Source of the DNA: Centipeda artemidis DSM 19719
GTDB lineage: Bacteria > Bacillota > Negativicutes > Selenomonadales > Selenomonadaceae
NCBI RefSeq assembly: GCF_000426665.1
Contig: NZ_AUFU01000001.1
Coordinates: forward strand, 434,001-498,000
DNA: 64,000 nucleotides
Direction of reading: 5' to 3'
Under the pieces are notes generated by a model that was given only the letters and a program-made list of their open reading frames with translations, searched no databases and was not told the DNA's origin. Both the position numbers and the translations under genes were made by a program. How positions within the stretch are numbered: position 1 is the stretch's first letter; every line of letters begins with the position of its first letter. Shown here in pieces: positions 8,309 through 17,915 of this stretch.

Positions 8309-9193
8309 TCACTCCAAATTCTGTACCTGCTCGCGCAGTTTTTCGACCTCATTCTTCATCGCGACGACGATCTGCTGTGCATCGGCATTGTTTGCCTTTG
8401 ACCCGATCGTGTTCACCTCGCGGTTGATCTCCTGCAGGAGGAAATCGAGCCGCCGCCCGACCGGTTCGTCCTCGGCGAGAATCGCGCGGAACTGGGCAAA
8501 ATGGCTTGCGAGCCGCACCAGCTCCTCCGTCACGTTCACGCGGTCGGCGTAGATCGCCGCCTCCTGCACAATGCGCGTCTCGTCGGGGGTGACGTCCCTA
8601 AACTCCGCGAGTACGTCCCTCAGATGCGCGCGGTACTCCGCCACGATCTGCGGCGCGATCTCCTTCACCTGTGTGCGTTGCTCTTCGAGGCGGTCGATGC
8701 GCCGCGCGAGGTCACGCGCGATATGTGCGCCTTCCGCCCTTCGCATCCGGTCGAGCGCGTCGAGCGCCCCGCGCACGGCATCCATGAACACCTCTCGCGC
8801 ACCGGAGATGTCCGCACGCTCGCTGACCTCGATCACGCCGTCTTGCTCTGAAACGATGCGCACGCCGTCACTCAGCGGTGCATCCGCCGCCCGCGCGACC
8901 CTCACGAGCGCCGTATAATACGCGCGCGCGAGGCTTTCGTTGACGCGGACATCGTACTCTTTTTCGCTGCGATCCTCGAAGTTCACAAAGATGTCGAGCT
9001 TCCCGCGCCCAACACGCGTGCGGATCGTCTCGCGCAGCTCGCTCTCCCACGCGCCGAATGCGCGCGGCATATGCGGGGCGATCTCGAGGAACCGCTGATT
9101 GACCGACTTCATCTCGACGGTGACGCGGTACGCCTCGGTCTCCACCGTTGCCGCTCCATACCCCGTCATGCTCTTGCGCTGCGTCCCGCTCAT
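8309..9193 (-). CDS. yicC: YicC/YloC-family endoribonuclease
   Basis: A 294-residue YicC-family protein (DUF1732 at the C-terminus). Members from E. coli and B. subtilis are reported RNA endonucleases that act in RNA decay. The start is [15 protein letters not shown], the universal opening of the family, and the end is [20 protein letters not shown], the conserved C-terminal motif. The ATG at 9193 overlaps the dapF stop by 4 bp and follows AGGGGG. Four bases separate its stop from remA, so the operon is tight. Confidence 0.95.
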   Translation of the reverse strand: MSGTQRKSMTGYGAATVETEAYRVTVEMKSVNQRFLEIAPHMPRAFGAWESELRETIRTRVGRGKLDIFVNFEDRSEKEYDVRVNESLARAYYTALVRVARAADAPLSDGVRIVSEQDGVIEVSERADISGAREVFMDAVRGALDALDRMRRAEGAHIARDLARRIDRLEEQRTQVKEIAPQIVAEYRAHLRDVLAEFRDVTPDETRIVQEAAIYADRVNVTEELVRLASHFAQFRAILAEDEPVGRRLDFLLQEINREVNTIGSKANNADAQQIVVAMKNEVEKLREQVQNLE

Positions 9194-10029
9194 ACCGCCC
9201 CCTGCCATACGCCCGTAAAGACGGGTTCCGCGGGTCCCGTCATGAAGATATGCCCGTCTTCGCGCCACTCCACCCGGATCACGCCGCCGTCGACCTCGAT
9301 GTCTGCCGCGCGGTCAAGCACGCCGGTCAGGACGCCCGCCGTCAGCGTCGCGCAGGTGCCCGTCCCGCAGGCAAGCGTGATACCCGCGCCGCGCTCCCAC
9401 ACGCGCATCCGCGCATGACTGCGATCCTTTACCTCGACGAACTCCGTGTTGATTTTGCGCGGGAAGAGTTCGTGATTTTCAAACTGCGCGCCGAGCTCCG
9501 CGAGGGGAAAATGCTCCGCATCGTCCACGAAGATGACCGCGTGCGGATTTCCCATTGAGACGCAGGTCATTTTGTACTCCTCACCTGCAACCGTGATTGG
9601 CACCGCGATAACGCGCTCCGTGCCGAAGCCGCGCACGGGAATGTCGTCGCCTGTGAGCACGGGCACGCCCATGTCGACCTCGACCGCCGTCACTTTTCCG
9701 TCCTCTATGAGGATGCGCGGCGTCATGATGCCCGCGAGCGTCTCGATCGTGAATTGTTCCTTCTCGATGCGCCCGTATTCGTAGAGATAGCGCGCGAAAC
9801 AGCGGATGCCGTTGCCGCACATCTCGGGTTCCGTTCCGTCCGGATTGAATTCGCGCATCCGGATATCCGCCGTCTCCGACGGCAAAACGACCATCAGCCC
9901 GTCCGCCCCGATGCCAAAATGCCGGTCGCACATGCGCACGGCGAGCGCCGCGAAGTCCACGGGCTCCCGATCAAGGAAGTCCACGACGACAAAATCGTTG
10001 CCGCAGCCCTGCCATTTGGTAAATTCCAT
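9190..10029 (-). CDS. dapF: Diaminopimelate epimerase
   Basis: Converts LL- to meso-diaminopimelate for lysine and peptidoglycan synthesis, using two cysteines as acid/base. Both are visible: PEMCGNGIRCFARY near residue 75 and TLACGTGTCATL near residue 220. The N-terminus FTKWQGCGNDFVVVD is typical. The ATG at 10029 is preferred because AAGGA lies 6-7 nt upstream; an ATG 8 codons earlier is weaker. First gene of the dapF to coaBC operon, read from the promoter at 10067-10095. Confidence 0.97.
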   Translation of the reverse strand: MEFTKWQGCGNDFVVVDFLDREPVDFAALAVRMCDRHFGIGADGLMVVLPSETADIRMREFNPDGTEPEMCGNGIRCFARYLYEYGRIEKEQFTIETLAGIMTPRILIEDGKVTAVEVDMGVPVLTGDDIPVRGFGTERVIAVPITVAGEEYKMTCVSMGNPHAVIFVDDAEHFPLAELGAQFENHELFPRKINTEFVEVKDRSHARMRVWERGAGITLACGTGTCATLTAGVLTGVLDRAADIEVDGGVIRVEWREDGHIFMTGPAEPVFTGVWQGAV

Positions 10030-10066
10030 CGTTTTTCCTTGCCTTCCGTTCATTTATTCTTGCTGT

Positions 10067-10095
10067 ATTATACGATGATTTTCCCTTCGGCGCAA
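10067..10095 (-). promoter_or_regulatory. Promoter of the dapF-yicC-remA-gmk-rpoZ-coaBC operon
   Basis: TTGCGC (10090-10095) and TATAAT (10067-10072) are 17 bp apart on the minus strand, about 38 bp from the dapF start. The -35 is one arm of a palindrome shared with the divergent rqcH promoter. Confidence 0.8.
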
Positions 10096-10102
10096 GGCAC
10101 GC

Positions 10103-10132
10103 TTGCGCATTCCGCCCCGCGGGTGCTATAAT
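10103..10132 (+). promoter_or_regulatory. Promoter of rqcH
   Basis: TTGCGC (10103-10108) and TATAAT (10127-10132) are 18 bp apart, 37 bp before the rqcH start. It mirrors the divergent dapF promoter. Confidence 0.75.
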
Positions 10133-10168
10133 TTTCCCCGACACGATTTACGAAAGAAGGATACTGCT

Positions 10169-11923
10169 ATGAGCCTTGACGGATTCTCCATGTCCGCGCT
10201 CGCCGCGGAGCTCGCGGACGCCCTCACGGGCGGGCGCATCGACAAGATCACCCAGCCCAACAAACAGTCCGTTGTTTTCTCCGTCCGTCAGCCGGGCAAA
10301 AACCTCCTCCTCTACATCAACACGAACGCGGCCAATCCTGCGGCGTACATCATCGAGACCGCCCCCGAGAACCCGCCCGAACCGCCGACGTTCTGCATGG
10401 TACTGCGCAAACAGCTCGAGACGGGGCGCATCGCCGCCGTCCGGCAGGAGGGGCGCGACCGCATCCTGCACCTCGACATCGACGTCATCGCGGGCGGCGG
10501 ACGCATCGTCACGCGCACGCTCACCCTCGAGCTCATCGGCAAATACAGCAACATCATCCTCACCGAGGGCGACACGATCGTCGAAGCGCTGCGCCGTATC
10601 GGCGAGAACTCGAGCCGCGTCCGCACTGTGCTGAAGGGACTGCCGTATACACTCCCTCCCGCGCAGGATAAAATGGATTTGCTCTCGGCAAATATCGACG
10701 ACATCATCACGTGCGTACAGTCGGAAACCGAAGCAAAGCTCTTTCAAGCGCTCATCGGAACATGTCTCGGATTCGGTCCCGTCTCGGCGAAGGAAGTCTG
10801 CTTTATGGCGGGGCTCGCGCCGAATATCTCCGTCTCCACACTCGACGAGGCAGATTTTGTAACGCTCTCCGCTGTACTCGACGAGCTCCGCGCGCTCATG
10901 GAGCAGCCCGCCCCCTCCCTGCGCCTCGATGAAAACGGCAAGATCACGGCGATGGCAGCGTTCCCGCTCAGCGAGATGCCCGGCACGCGGCGGCTCTCCT
11001 ATCCGACCGTCAGCGCCCTCATGATCGACGCCGACCGCAGGCTCGGCAGCTACGTCATCCCCGACCGCGAACGGTTCCGCCGTCTCGTACGCACAGAGCT
11101 CGCCCGCGCACGCGAAAAATACGGCAAGCTCGACGAGGAGATCGCCGCCGCCGAGAACGCCGAGGAGCAAAAAATTTACGCCGACAACCTTATGACCTAT
11201 CAGTATCAGTACCAAGATCATGCGGATGCTGAAATCACCGTCGCGAACATCTACAGCGAGAGCGGCGAAGAGCTCACCATCCCGCTCGACCGGCGGCACA
11301 CGATCATCCAAAATATGCAGGCGTATTACAAAAAATACGACAAGCTCAAACGCGCCCGCACCCTCCTCGCCGTCCAGCAGGAACGCTGCGCCGCGAGCAT
11401 CCGTCATCTCGAGAGCATTGAGGCATCGCTCGAGGTCTCCACACGGCTCGCCGAGATCGCGGAGATCGAAGACGAACTCATCACGGCCGGTTATCTTCAT
11501 GAGAAACTGCCGAAGCGCAGCAAAGACCGCCGCGCGCAGCCCTTTACCTTCACCGCGCCCGACGGGACGCGCATCCTCGTCGGCAAGAACAACACGCAGA
11601 ACGACGCGCTGACCTTTAAGACCGCCGCGCCGAGCGACATCTGGCTCCACGTCCGCGACATCCCCGGCTCGCACGTCGTTTTGCGCACGGGCGGCGCACC
11701 CGTCGCCGACGAGACGCTCCACCTCGCCGCGCAGCTCGCCGCACATTTCAGCAAGGCGCGCGGCTCCTCGAACGTCCCCGTCGACTACACCGGTATCCGC
11801 TTCGTCAAGAAACCTGCCGGTGCCGTCCCCGGATTCGTCCGCTTCGTCAACGAAAAAACGCTCTTCGTCACCGAGGACGAAGAGCGTCTGAAGGACATTC
11901 TCGTACAGGATTCGGCATTGTAA
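10169..11923 (+). CDS. rqcH: RqcH/NFACT-family ribosome quality control protein (FbpA-like)
   Basis: Homologue of Rqc2/NEMF. Bacterial RqcH binds stalled 50S subunits and adds C-terminal alanine tails; older names are fibronectin-binding protein A. The N-terminal NFACT-N domain starts LDGFSMSALAAEL and holds GGRIDKITQPNKQSVVF. A helix-hairpin-helix region and a long charged coiled coil follow (about residues 300-430). The NFACT-R domain has the motif DIWLHVRDIPGSHVVLR near residue 495. The length is 584 residues. The ATG at 10169 has AAGAAGG upstream; a longer frame overlaps the promoter. It is the only plus-strand gene in this stretch and ends 5 bp from the convergent rpiR gene. Confidence 0.95.
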   Translation: MSLDGFSMSALAAELADALTGGRIDKITQPNKQSVVFSVRQPGKNLLLYINTNAANPAAYIIETAPENPPEPPTFCMVLRKQLETGRIAAVRQEGRDRILHLDIDVIAGGGRIVTRTLTLELIGKYSNIILTEGDTIVEALRRIGENSSRVRTVLKGLPYTLPPAQDKMDLLSANIDDIITCVQSETEAKLFQALIGTCLGFGPVSAKEVCFMAGLAPNISVSTLDEADFVTLSAVLDELRALMEQPAPSLRLDENGKITAMAAFPLSEMPGTRRLSYPTVSALMIDADRRLGSYVIPDRERFRRLVRTELARAREKYGKLDEEIAAAENAEEQKIYADNLMTYQYQYQDHADAEITVANIYSESGEELTIPLDRRHTIIQNMQAYYKKYDKLKRARTLLAVQQERCAASIRHLESIEASLEVSTRLAEIAEIEDELITAGYLHEKLPKRSKDRRAQPFTFTAPDGTRILVGKNNTQNDALTFKTAAPSDIWLHVRDIPGSHVVLRTGGAPVADETLHLAAQLAAHFSKARGSSNVPVDYTGIRFVKKPAGAVPGFVRFVNEKTLFVTEDEERLKDILVQDSAL

Positions 11924-11928
11924 TCCGC

Positions 11929-12783
11929 TCACAATCGGTGCTCTGCGATCACCTTACGCATGTTCCGCAGATTCTCGCGGTACTGCTCGGGAATCTGCCG
12001 CGCAATGCCCGCATAAAGCACATCGACAATTGCAAGATGGACAAGCCGTGAAGCGACAGCTTCTGATCGGTAGTGTACTTCGCGTCCCATACCGACCAAG
12101 ACAATCTCAGCCACACGCGCAAGCCGGGAACGCGCATGGCTTGTGACGGCGATGATCACTGCCCCGCGGCTCTGCGCCAGTTTTACACTCTCAAGGATTT
12201 CAACCGTATCGCCCGTATGCGATACCGCAATTACAACATCGCCCGCACCGAGCAGCGCTGCGGATGTGATCTGCATATGGGTATCCGAATATGCCCGTAT
12301 CGCCATGCCAAACCGCAGAAAACGGGTCTCGATGTCGCGGCATACATTTGCCGAGTTGCCGACGCCGTAGACTGCGATGCGCTTTGCTCCGATGAGCGTT
12401 TCCACCGCTCGCTCTACTGCCGCATAGTCGAGCAGTTTCAGCGTATCCTGCAAACCGTCCGTGATATTGCGAAAAATCTTTGCCGTAATGCTCTCAAACG
12501 AATCGTCGGCGTGTATATCCGTGCTCTCCGCGCCGCCCTCGGCGGACTGTTCGACTGCGACGGCGATCTTGAGACTCTGCCATCCGCTGCATCCGAGTTT
12601 CTTGCAAAAGCGCGACACCGTAATCTCAGACGTCCCCGTATCCTCGGCAACCTCCGAGATCGTGCACTCTACCAGATGCTCCATATGCTGCACAATATAA
12701 TCGGCAATGCGTTTTTCCGCCTTGGTAAGACTCCCATATGCCGTTCGAATCCGAGGAAATCGATCCATCTGTTCTGCCGCCAT
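11929..12783 (-). CDS. MurR/RpiR-family transcriptional regulator
   Basis: A 284-residue regulator with an N-terminal RpiR-type helix-turn-helix (about residues 1-80, including TISEVAEDTGTSEITVSRFC) and a C-terminal SIS sugar-phosphate-binding domain (about residues 125-255, including IAVYGVGNSANVC and AVSHTGDTVEILESVKLA). Such proteins sense phosphosugars and control their catabolic genes. The ATG at 12783 has GGAGGAAGGGGG upstream. It lies directly downstream of gnd and the organophosphate antiporter, separated by a terminator, so those genes are its most likely targets. The effector (6-phosphogluconate or another sugar phosphate) is inferred. Confidence 0.93.
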   Translation of the reverse strand: MAAEQMDRFPRIRTAYGSLTKAEKRIADYIVQHMEHLVECTISEVAEDTGTSEITVSRFCKKLGCSGWQSLKIAVAVEQSAEGGAESTDIHADDSFESITAKIFRNITDGLQDTLKLLDYAAVERAVETLIGAKRIAVYGVGNSANVCRDIETRFLRFGMAIRAYSDTHMQITSAALLGAGDVVIAVSHTGDTVEILESVKLAQSRGAVIIAVTSHARSRLARVAEIVLVGMGREVHYRSEAVASRLVHLAIVDVLYAGIARQIPEQYRENLRNMRKVIAEHRL

Positions 12784-12841
12784 GCCGTTCCCCCTTCCTC
12801 CGGTAATTCATTATAGCACAATTTCATATTTTCCCATAGCA

Positions 12842-12872
12842 AAACAGCCCGCACATCATGTACGGGCTGTTT
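12842..12872 (-). terminator. Intrinsic terminator after gnd
   Basis: AAACAGCCCG (12842-12851) pairs with CGGGCTGTTT (12863-12872) around an 11-nt loop, with a T-run on the minus strand. It separates gnd from rpiR. Confidence 0.85.
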
Positions 12873-12891
12873 ATCGCAAAAGGCTTTTTCA

Positions 12892-14304
12892 TCAATACGA
12901 TTGAATCACATGATCCCATTGATGATGAAAACTACCGGGACGATCCGTGCGCTCATAGGTATGCGCCCCGAAATAATCACGCTGTCCCTGTATGAGATTC
13001 GCCCCCATCTGCGGAGCGCAGAGCATGTCAAGATAGCTCACGGCGCTCAACAGTGCCGGCACCGGGATACCGTGTGCCGCGGCATATGCGCCGGTACTGT
13101 GCAGATCAGGCAGATACGAACGAATCCGTGTAAGGAAAAACTCATCCAGGAGCAGCAGCGGCAGCTCCGGATCCTTCTCGTATGCCGCCGCGATATGCCC
13201 CAGAAGCTCTGCCTGAATGATACAGCCGGAACGGAAAATGCGTGCGATCCCGGCATAGTCGAGATGCCATCCGTGCGTACGTGCCGCCGCACGATAAAGC
13301 GCAAAGCCCTGCGTGTAGGCAATAATCTTGCCTATGTAGAGGCTCCGCCGCACCGTCTCGACAAAATTCGCCGGGACATCCGCGCACGGCTCTGTCCCGA
13401 CCCCTGCAGCGGCAGCCGCACGCTCTGCCGTACAGTTGGACAGAACACGAGCATTGCACGCCGCCGTAATCAAGGACAGGTCAACACCCTCGCGCAGTGC
13501 CTCGATGCTCGTCCAGCGCCCCGTCCCCTTTTGTCCCGCACGATCAATAATCCGGTCAATGAGCATACCGCTCCCGAGATCATCCGGTTCACGCAGAATC
13601 TTGGACGTAATGCCGACAAGGAAGCTCCTCAACTCGCCTGTATTCCACTCCTCAAATATATCGGACATCTGCGCATTGTCACAGCCGCCCGCATATTTGA
13701 GCAGGAGATACACTTCTGCAATGAGCTGCATATCCGCATATTCGATGCCGTTGTGCACCATCTTGACATAGTGACCCGCACCGTCCGTACCCATATAGGC
13801 ACAGCAGGGAACGCCGTCCGCCGCACGTGCTGCGATCGCCTCAAAAAACGGTGCGACATGCGCATAGGCGTCAGCATCTCCCCCGGGCATAACGGCGGGG
13901 CCAAAGCGCGCGCCGCGTTCTCCGCCGGAAACACCGACGCCAAAATAGAACAGCCCCTTTGACTCGACATATGCCGCACGGCGCACCGTATCCTCAAAGT
14001 ACGAATTGCCGGTGTCCAAAATCATGTCGCCCGGCTCCATCACCGTGAGCAGCTCGTCAATCACATCGTCCACGGGCTTCCCTGCAAGGATCATTATAAT
14101 GACCCGACGCGGACGCTCCAACGCTCCTACGAACGCCTTCAGGTCATAATATCCCTTGATCTGTTCATGCGGGTGCTCTCGGAGTACTTTATCCGTGAGA
14201 TCCGGCGTAACATTGCAGACAGCGACAGAAAAGCCGTGATCTGCAAAATTGAGCGCAAGATTGCTGCCCATGACGCCCATCCCGTAAACACCGATGTTTG
14301 CCAC
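12892..14304 (-). CDS. gnd: 6-phosphogluconate dehydrogenase (decarboxylating)
   Basis: Oxidises 6-phosphogluconate to ribulose 5-phosphate and CO2. The N-terminal nucleotide fold opens IGVYGMGVMGSNLALNFA. The substrate-binding VSGGERGARFGP lies near residue 125 and the catalytic GAGHYVKMVHNGIEYAD near residue 180. The length of 470 is normal for the long dimeric form. The start is GTG with AAGGAAG upstream. It follows the organophosphate antiporter by 34 bp on the same strand, and an RpiR regulator lies after the terminator, which suggests import and use of phosphorylated sugar acids. Confidence 0.96.
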   Translation of the reverse strand: MANIGVYGMGVMGSNLALNFADHGFSVAVCNVTPDLTDKVLREHPHEQIKGYYDLKAFVGALERPRRVIIMILAGKPVDDVIDELLTVMEPGDMILDTGNSYFEDTVRRAAYVESKGLFYFGVGVSGGERGARFGPAVMPGGDADAYAHVAPFFEAIAARAADGVPCCAYMGTDGAGHYVKMVHNGIEYADMQLIAEVYLLLKYAGGCDNAQMSDIFEEWNTGELRSFLVGITSKILREPDDLGSGMLIDRIIDRAGQKGTGRWTSIEALREGVDLSLITAACNARVLSNCTAERAAAAAGVGTEPCADVPANFVETVRRSLYIGKIIAYTQGFALYRAAARTHGWHLDYAGIARIFRSGCIIQAELLGHIAAAYEKDPELPLLLLDEFFLTRIRSYLPDLHSTGAYAAAHGIPVPALLSAVSYLDMLCAPQMGANLIQGQRDYFGAHTYERTDRPGSFHHQWDHVIQSY

Positions 14305-14338
14305 ATCACACTTCCTTTCCGACCCATTCTAAGGAATT

Positions 14339-15661
14339 TTACTGCTGCGTTCCATAAATCTTTTGTACACCGCGATGCGACAGGTAACAGAACGTCATGC
14401 AGAGCACAGCGCCGCACATGATGAGGTAAAAGCCGCTGTCCCAGCCGAAGCGATCGACCACAAAACCGAAGAGCGTAGTTCCCATCGAGCTGCCGACAAG
14501 ATAGCTCATAAAGCCGCGCAGACCGACCGCCGACCCGAGTGCAAAACTCGGTATGACCTCCATCGCCTGTACCGCTACCATGGACTGCGGGATATAGATA
14601 AGACAACCCGTGATCGTCGCAAAGATCGTGATCGCAAAGACAGAGGACGACTGCATGTAGCCGAACACACAGAGGAATACAACAATAAGACATGCAAGAG
14701 GGAGGAGCATGACCTTCCCTTTGAAATACTTATCAACGAGCCATCCTGCCACTAAAGTCGACGGAATCGCCGCCCATTCAAAGAGCATGAACGAGACGCC
14801 CATCTCCTCGCGCGACAGCCCTTTGACCGTCAGCAGATAGAGCGGAATCCATGTGATCATCCCAAAGCGAACCATGTAGGTAAAGACGTCGATAAGCACG
14901 AGGTACCATGAGTTGTCATTTTTGAACACATAGTTATAGAAAATCTGCCACGCCGACATGTCCTTCGGCTTTTCCTGGGCATTCTTGAGGAGTTTTTCCG
15001 TGACTGAATCCTCATGCGTCAGTTCCTCAACGGGCGGAAATCCCTCCTCGACCGGACGCCGCTTGACGAGCTTTAACACCACCCCTGTGCACAGCAGGGC
15101 AATGACCGCAGGAACGATATAGGCCGCAATCCGCCAATGCTCCGTCCCAAGCCATGCCAGTGCCGCACCGACAATCGGCGACACCAGACCGCCGCCAAGA
15201 TTGTGCGAAATATTCCATGTCGTGCTCGCACGCCCCCGCTGTGACCGAGAGAACCAATGACCGACCGTAATGATGGATGGCCCGACGCCCATTCCTTGAC
15301 AAAGCCCCAAGAGAATGACCAGCGCCACGAAAATATAAAAACTCGTGCTGAATCCCATGAGGATATTGACCAAAATACAGAGTACTAAGCCAAGCGCCAT
15401 GAAGTATTTTGGATTAGACTTATCCGCCAGCACACTCATAAAACCTTTGCTCAGACCGTACGTGATGAGCATACAGCTGCTCAAGAGCCCGATTTCCGTT
15501 GTACTGAGCTGAAGTTCTTCTTTGAGGTACGGTGTGGAAAAGATGAAGTTATTGCGTACGATATAATACGCTGCATAGCCCACAAAAATACCTACGAGCG
15601 ATTCCATCTTATACCGATTGAACTTCTTCATGAGCTCAGTATAATCCTTTTGCTCGTCCAT
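14339..15661 (-). CDS. Organophosphate:phosphate antiporter (UhpT/GlpT/PgtP-type MFS)
   Basis: A 440-residue inner-membrane transporter with about 12 helices. The OPA-family signature GYAAYYIVRNNF sits in the first helix; its Arg matches the phosphate-binding Arg of GlpT/UhpT. The second expected Arg is in MVRFGMITWIPLYL near the start of the C-terminal half. Known members swap hexose phosphates, glycerol 3-phosphate or phosphoglycerates for phosphate. The substrate cannot be read from sequence, but linkage to gnd and an RpiR regulator points to a sugar phosphate, perhaps 6-phosphogluconate. The start ATG has GGAGAG upstream and a good promoter lies about 95 bp before it. Confidence 0.92.
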   Translation of the reverse strand: MDEQKDYTELMKKFNRYKMESLVGIFVGYAAYYIVRNNFIFSTPYLKEELQLSTTEIGLLSSCMLITYGLSKGFMSVLADKSNPKYFMALGLVLCILVNILMGFSTSFYIFVALVILLGLCQGMGVGPSIITVGHWFSRSQRGRASTTWNISHNLGGGLVSPIVGAALAWLGTEHWRIAAYIVPAVIALLCTGVVLKLVKRRPVEEGFPPVEELTHEDSVTEKLLKNAQEKPKDMSAWQIFYNYVFKNDNSWYLVLIDVFTYMVRFGMITWIPLYLLTVKGLSREEMGVSFMLFEWAAIPSTLVAGWLVDKYFKGKVMLLPLACLIVVFLCVFGYMQSSSVFAITIFATITGCLIYIPQSMVAVQAMEVIPSFALGSAVGLRGFMSYLVGSSMGTTLFGFVVDRFGWDSGFYLIMCGAVLCMTFCYLSHRGVQKIYGTQQ

Positions 15662-15753
15662 GTTTCTCTCCTTTCTCTGCTGTCTGCATCGCCAAATTTA
15701 GATCGATGCCCTATACCGCTCAGAAATTTTGGTTTCCGGATAACCTTGATGAA

Positions 15754-15782
15754 AGTATATCACCGTTGATACATTTATGCAA
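15754..15782 (-). promoter_or_regulatory. Promoter of the transporter-gnd operon with candidate RpiR operator
   Basis: TTGCAT (15777-15782) and TATACT (15754-15759) are 17 bp apart on the minus strand. The dyad TATCA-ACGG-TGATA (15758-15771) overlaps the spacer and the upstream edge of the -10, a common place for a repressor site. That RpiR binds it is inference. Confidence 0.7.
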
Positions 15783-15886
15783 GTATTATTTCATTTTATA
15801 TTTTATATTTTGATATATTTCTATCATTTATTGAGATAATAACTTTTTGTTTACATAGATAAATGAATTTTCTTCTGAATACAGCA

Positions 15887-15922
15887 AAAGAGCCGTCGTA
15901 TCTTTCGATACGACGGCTCTTT
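15887..15922 (-). terminator. Terminator of the ribosomal superoperon
   Basis: A perfect 15-bp stem (AAAGAGCCGTCGTAT and its complement) with a 6-nt loop lies 18 bp after the rplQ stop. Confidence 0.93.
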
Positions 15923-15939
15923 ATTACCGTATTCTTTTG

Positions 15940-16272
15940 TCAGACCAACTCGATGATCGCCATCGGGGCGGCATCGCCGCGGCGGGGACCGAGCTTCAAG
16001 ATGCGGGTGTATCCGCTCTTGCGGTCAGTGTACTTCTCTGCGATTTCGCCGAAGAGTTTACGCACAACATCTTCCTCTGCCAGTGCTGCGATGGCCTGAC
16101 GGCGCGCGCTGAGATCACCGCGTTTTGCGAGCGTGATGAGGCCGTCCGCGAGGGAGCGCAGCTCCTTTGCCTTTGCCTCAGTCGTCTCAATGCGTCCGTA
16201 CTTGAAGAAAGATGTGAGGATGCTCTTCAGGAGTGCCTTACGGGCCGCAGAATTGCGTCCGAGCTTTCTCAT
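15940..16272 (-). CDS. rplQ: 50S ribosomal protein L17
   Basis: L17 lies near the polypeptide exit tunnel of the 50S subunit. Recognised by [15 protein letters not shown], the repeated Leu/Lys helix and the C-terminal [12 protein letters not shown]. The 110-residue form from the ATG at 16272 is chosen; a GTG four codons earlier is inside the ribosome-binding site. Last gene of the superoperon, 20 bp after rpoA and followed by a strong terminator. Confidence 0.96.
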   Translation of the reverse strand: MRKLGRNSAARKALLKSILTSFFKYGRIETTEAKAKELRSLADGLITLAKRGDLSARRQAIAALAEEDVVRKLFGEIAEKYTDRKSGYTRILKLGPRRGDAAPMAIIELV

Positions 16273-16292
16273 GTGTGTTCCCACTCCTATCG

Positions 16293-17252
16293 TTATTCGT
16301 TTTCCTGTCTCAAGGAGAGTCCAAGCTCCTCAAGTTTTTTCTTCACTTCATCCAGGGATTTGCGCCCGAGATTGCGTACCTTCATCATGTCCTCTTCGGT
16401 CTTTTGCGTCAGATCGGCGACGGAGTTAATCCCCGCACGCTTGAGACAGTTGAAGGAACGAACGGAAAGATCCAAATCGTCAATGGTCATCTCGAGCACT
16501 TTTGCGCTGTCGTCCACTTCTTCGGGTGGGAAGTTCGCAACTTCCTCCTCCTCCTCGACCACGTTGCCGTCCATGTTCTGGAACAGGCGCAGGTGCATGA
16601 CGAGGATGGCGGCCGCCTTGCTCACGGCTTCCTCCGGACGGATGGAGCCGTTCGTCCACACATCGAGGATCAGGCGGTCATAGTCCGTGACGTTGCCGAC
16701 ACGCGTGTCCTCCACCGTGTAATTGACGCGATGGACAGGCGAGAAGATGGAGTCGATGGGAATGACGCCGATGGAGTCATCCGGCTTTTTATTCTTATCG
16801 GCAGGGACATAGCCTCTGCCGCGTTCGACGGTCATTTCGATCTTGAGTTTGCCCGTCGCGTTCAGCGTCGCGATGTGCAGCTCCGGATTGAGGATCTCAA
16901 TGTCGCTGCCGCACTCGATGTCGGCCGCCGTGACTTCACGCTCTCCCGCCACGTCAATACGGATGGTATGCGGATCGCTGCCCTGCATTTTGAGGCAGAG
17001 CTGCTTGATGTTGAGCACAATGCTCGTGACATCGTCGCGTACGCCCGGGATGGTGGAAAACTCATGAAGCACGCCGTCAATCTGAATGGATGTCACGGCC
17101 GCTCCTTCGAGCGAGGAGAGGAGCATACGGCGCAGGCTGTTGCCGAACGTCGTACCGTATCCAGGCTCGAGCGGTTCGCAGACGAAACGCCCGTAGCGTC
17201 CGTCCTCGCTGATCTCCGTGATCTCGATTTTCGGTTTCTCGATATCTGTCAT
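16293..17252 (-). CDS. rpoA: RNA polymerase alpha subunit
   Basis: Scaffold of RNA polymerase and contact site for activators and UP elements. The N-terminal domain (about 1-230) carries [16 protein letters not shown], the dimer interface. An acidic linker ([13 protein letters not shown]) leads to the C-terminal domain with [16 protein letters not shown] and [12 protein letters not shown]. Length 319 is typical. Start ATG has GGAGG upstream. It follows rpsD, as in alpha operons. Confidence 0.98.
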   Translation of the reverse strand: MTDIEKPKIEITEISEDGRYGRFVCEPLEPGYGTTFGNSLRRMLLSSLEGAAVTSIQIDGVLHEFSTIPGVRDDVTSIVLNIKQLCLKMQGSDPHTIRIDVAGEREVTAADIECGSDIEILNPELHIATLNATGKLKIEMTVERGRGYVPADKNKKPDDSIGVIPIDSIFSPVHRVNYTVEDTRVGNVTDYDRLILDVWTNGSIRPEEAVSKAAAILVMHLRLFQNMDGNVVEEEEEVANFPPEEVDDSAKVLEMTIDDLDLSVRSFNCLKRAGINSVADLTQKTEEDMMKVRNLGRKSLDEVKKKLEELGLSLRQENE

Positions 17253-17302
17253 CTATGTGCCTCCTCCATAATAAACGCGTAATGCAGACACATTCACATT
17301 CA

Positions 17303-17896
17303 TTATTTGGAGTAAAGCTCGACGATGGCCTGCTCGTTGACAGGAACGTCAATCTCCTCACGATGCGGGAAACGTGTCACCGTGCCGGTGAGGTTTGCCT
17401 GATCGGCAGTCAGCCATGCGGGAGCGGAAAGTGCATTGCTGCTCTCTTTGAGTTCCTTGAAAAATGCGCTTGCGCGGCTCTTCTCGGCAACCTCGATCAC
17501 ATCGCCCTCGTGTACGAGTGCGGAAGGGATGTCAACGCGCTTGCCGTTCACGGTGAAATGACCGTGGCGGACGAGCTGGCGCGCCTGACGGCGCGTGTTG
17601 GCAAGGCCGAGGCGGAACACAACATTGTCGATACGGCGTTCGAGGAGGCTGAGGAGGTTCTCGCCGGTGACGCCGGACATCTTCTTTGCCTTCTCGTAGT
17701 AGCCGCGGAACTGACGCTCAAGGACGCCGTAGATGAACTTTGCCTTCTGCTTTTCCTTGAGCTGGAGGCCGTACTCGGAAACCTTGCGGTTCGTACGGCG
17801 GAGCTGGCGCGTGGACTGGCGGGAGCGGCCGAGTGTGGCGGGCTCGAGGCCGAGGGCGCGGCAGCGCTTTAAGACCGGTACTCTATCTATTGCCAT
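17303..17896 (-). CDS. rpsD: 30S ribosomal protein S4
   Basis: Primary 16S rRNA-binding protein that starts 30S assembly; also an autogenous repressor of alpha operons in other bacteria. Opens [17 protein letters not shown] and contains the S4 RNA-binding domain (LDNVVFRLG-type, here [21 protein letters not shown], near residue 90-110). At 197 residues it is the short form lacking a four-Cys zinc knuckle. Located between rpsK and rpoA, 19 bp after rpsK. Confidence 0.97.
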   Translation of the reverse strand: MAIDRVPVLKRCRALGLEPATLGRSRQSTRQLRRTNRKVSEYGLQLKEKQKAKFIYGVLERQFRGYYEKAKKMSGVTGENLLSLLERRIDNVVFRLGLANTRRQARQLVRHGHFTVNGKRVDIPSALVHEGDVIEVAEKSRASAFFKELKESSNALSAPAWLTADQANLTGTVTRFPHREEIDVPVNEQAIVELYSK

Positions 17897-17915
17897 GCTT
17901 TACATACACCTCCTG

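Noticed and set aside
10148-11932. A 594-codon minus-strand frame opposite rqcH
   Set aside because: Antisense shadow; the plus strand encodes a full RqcH with promoter and Shine-Dalgarno.
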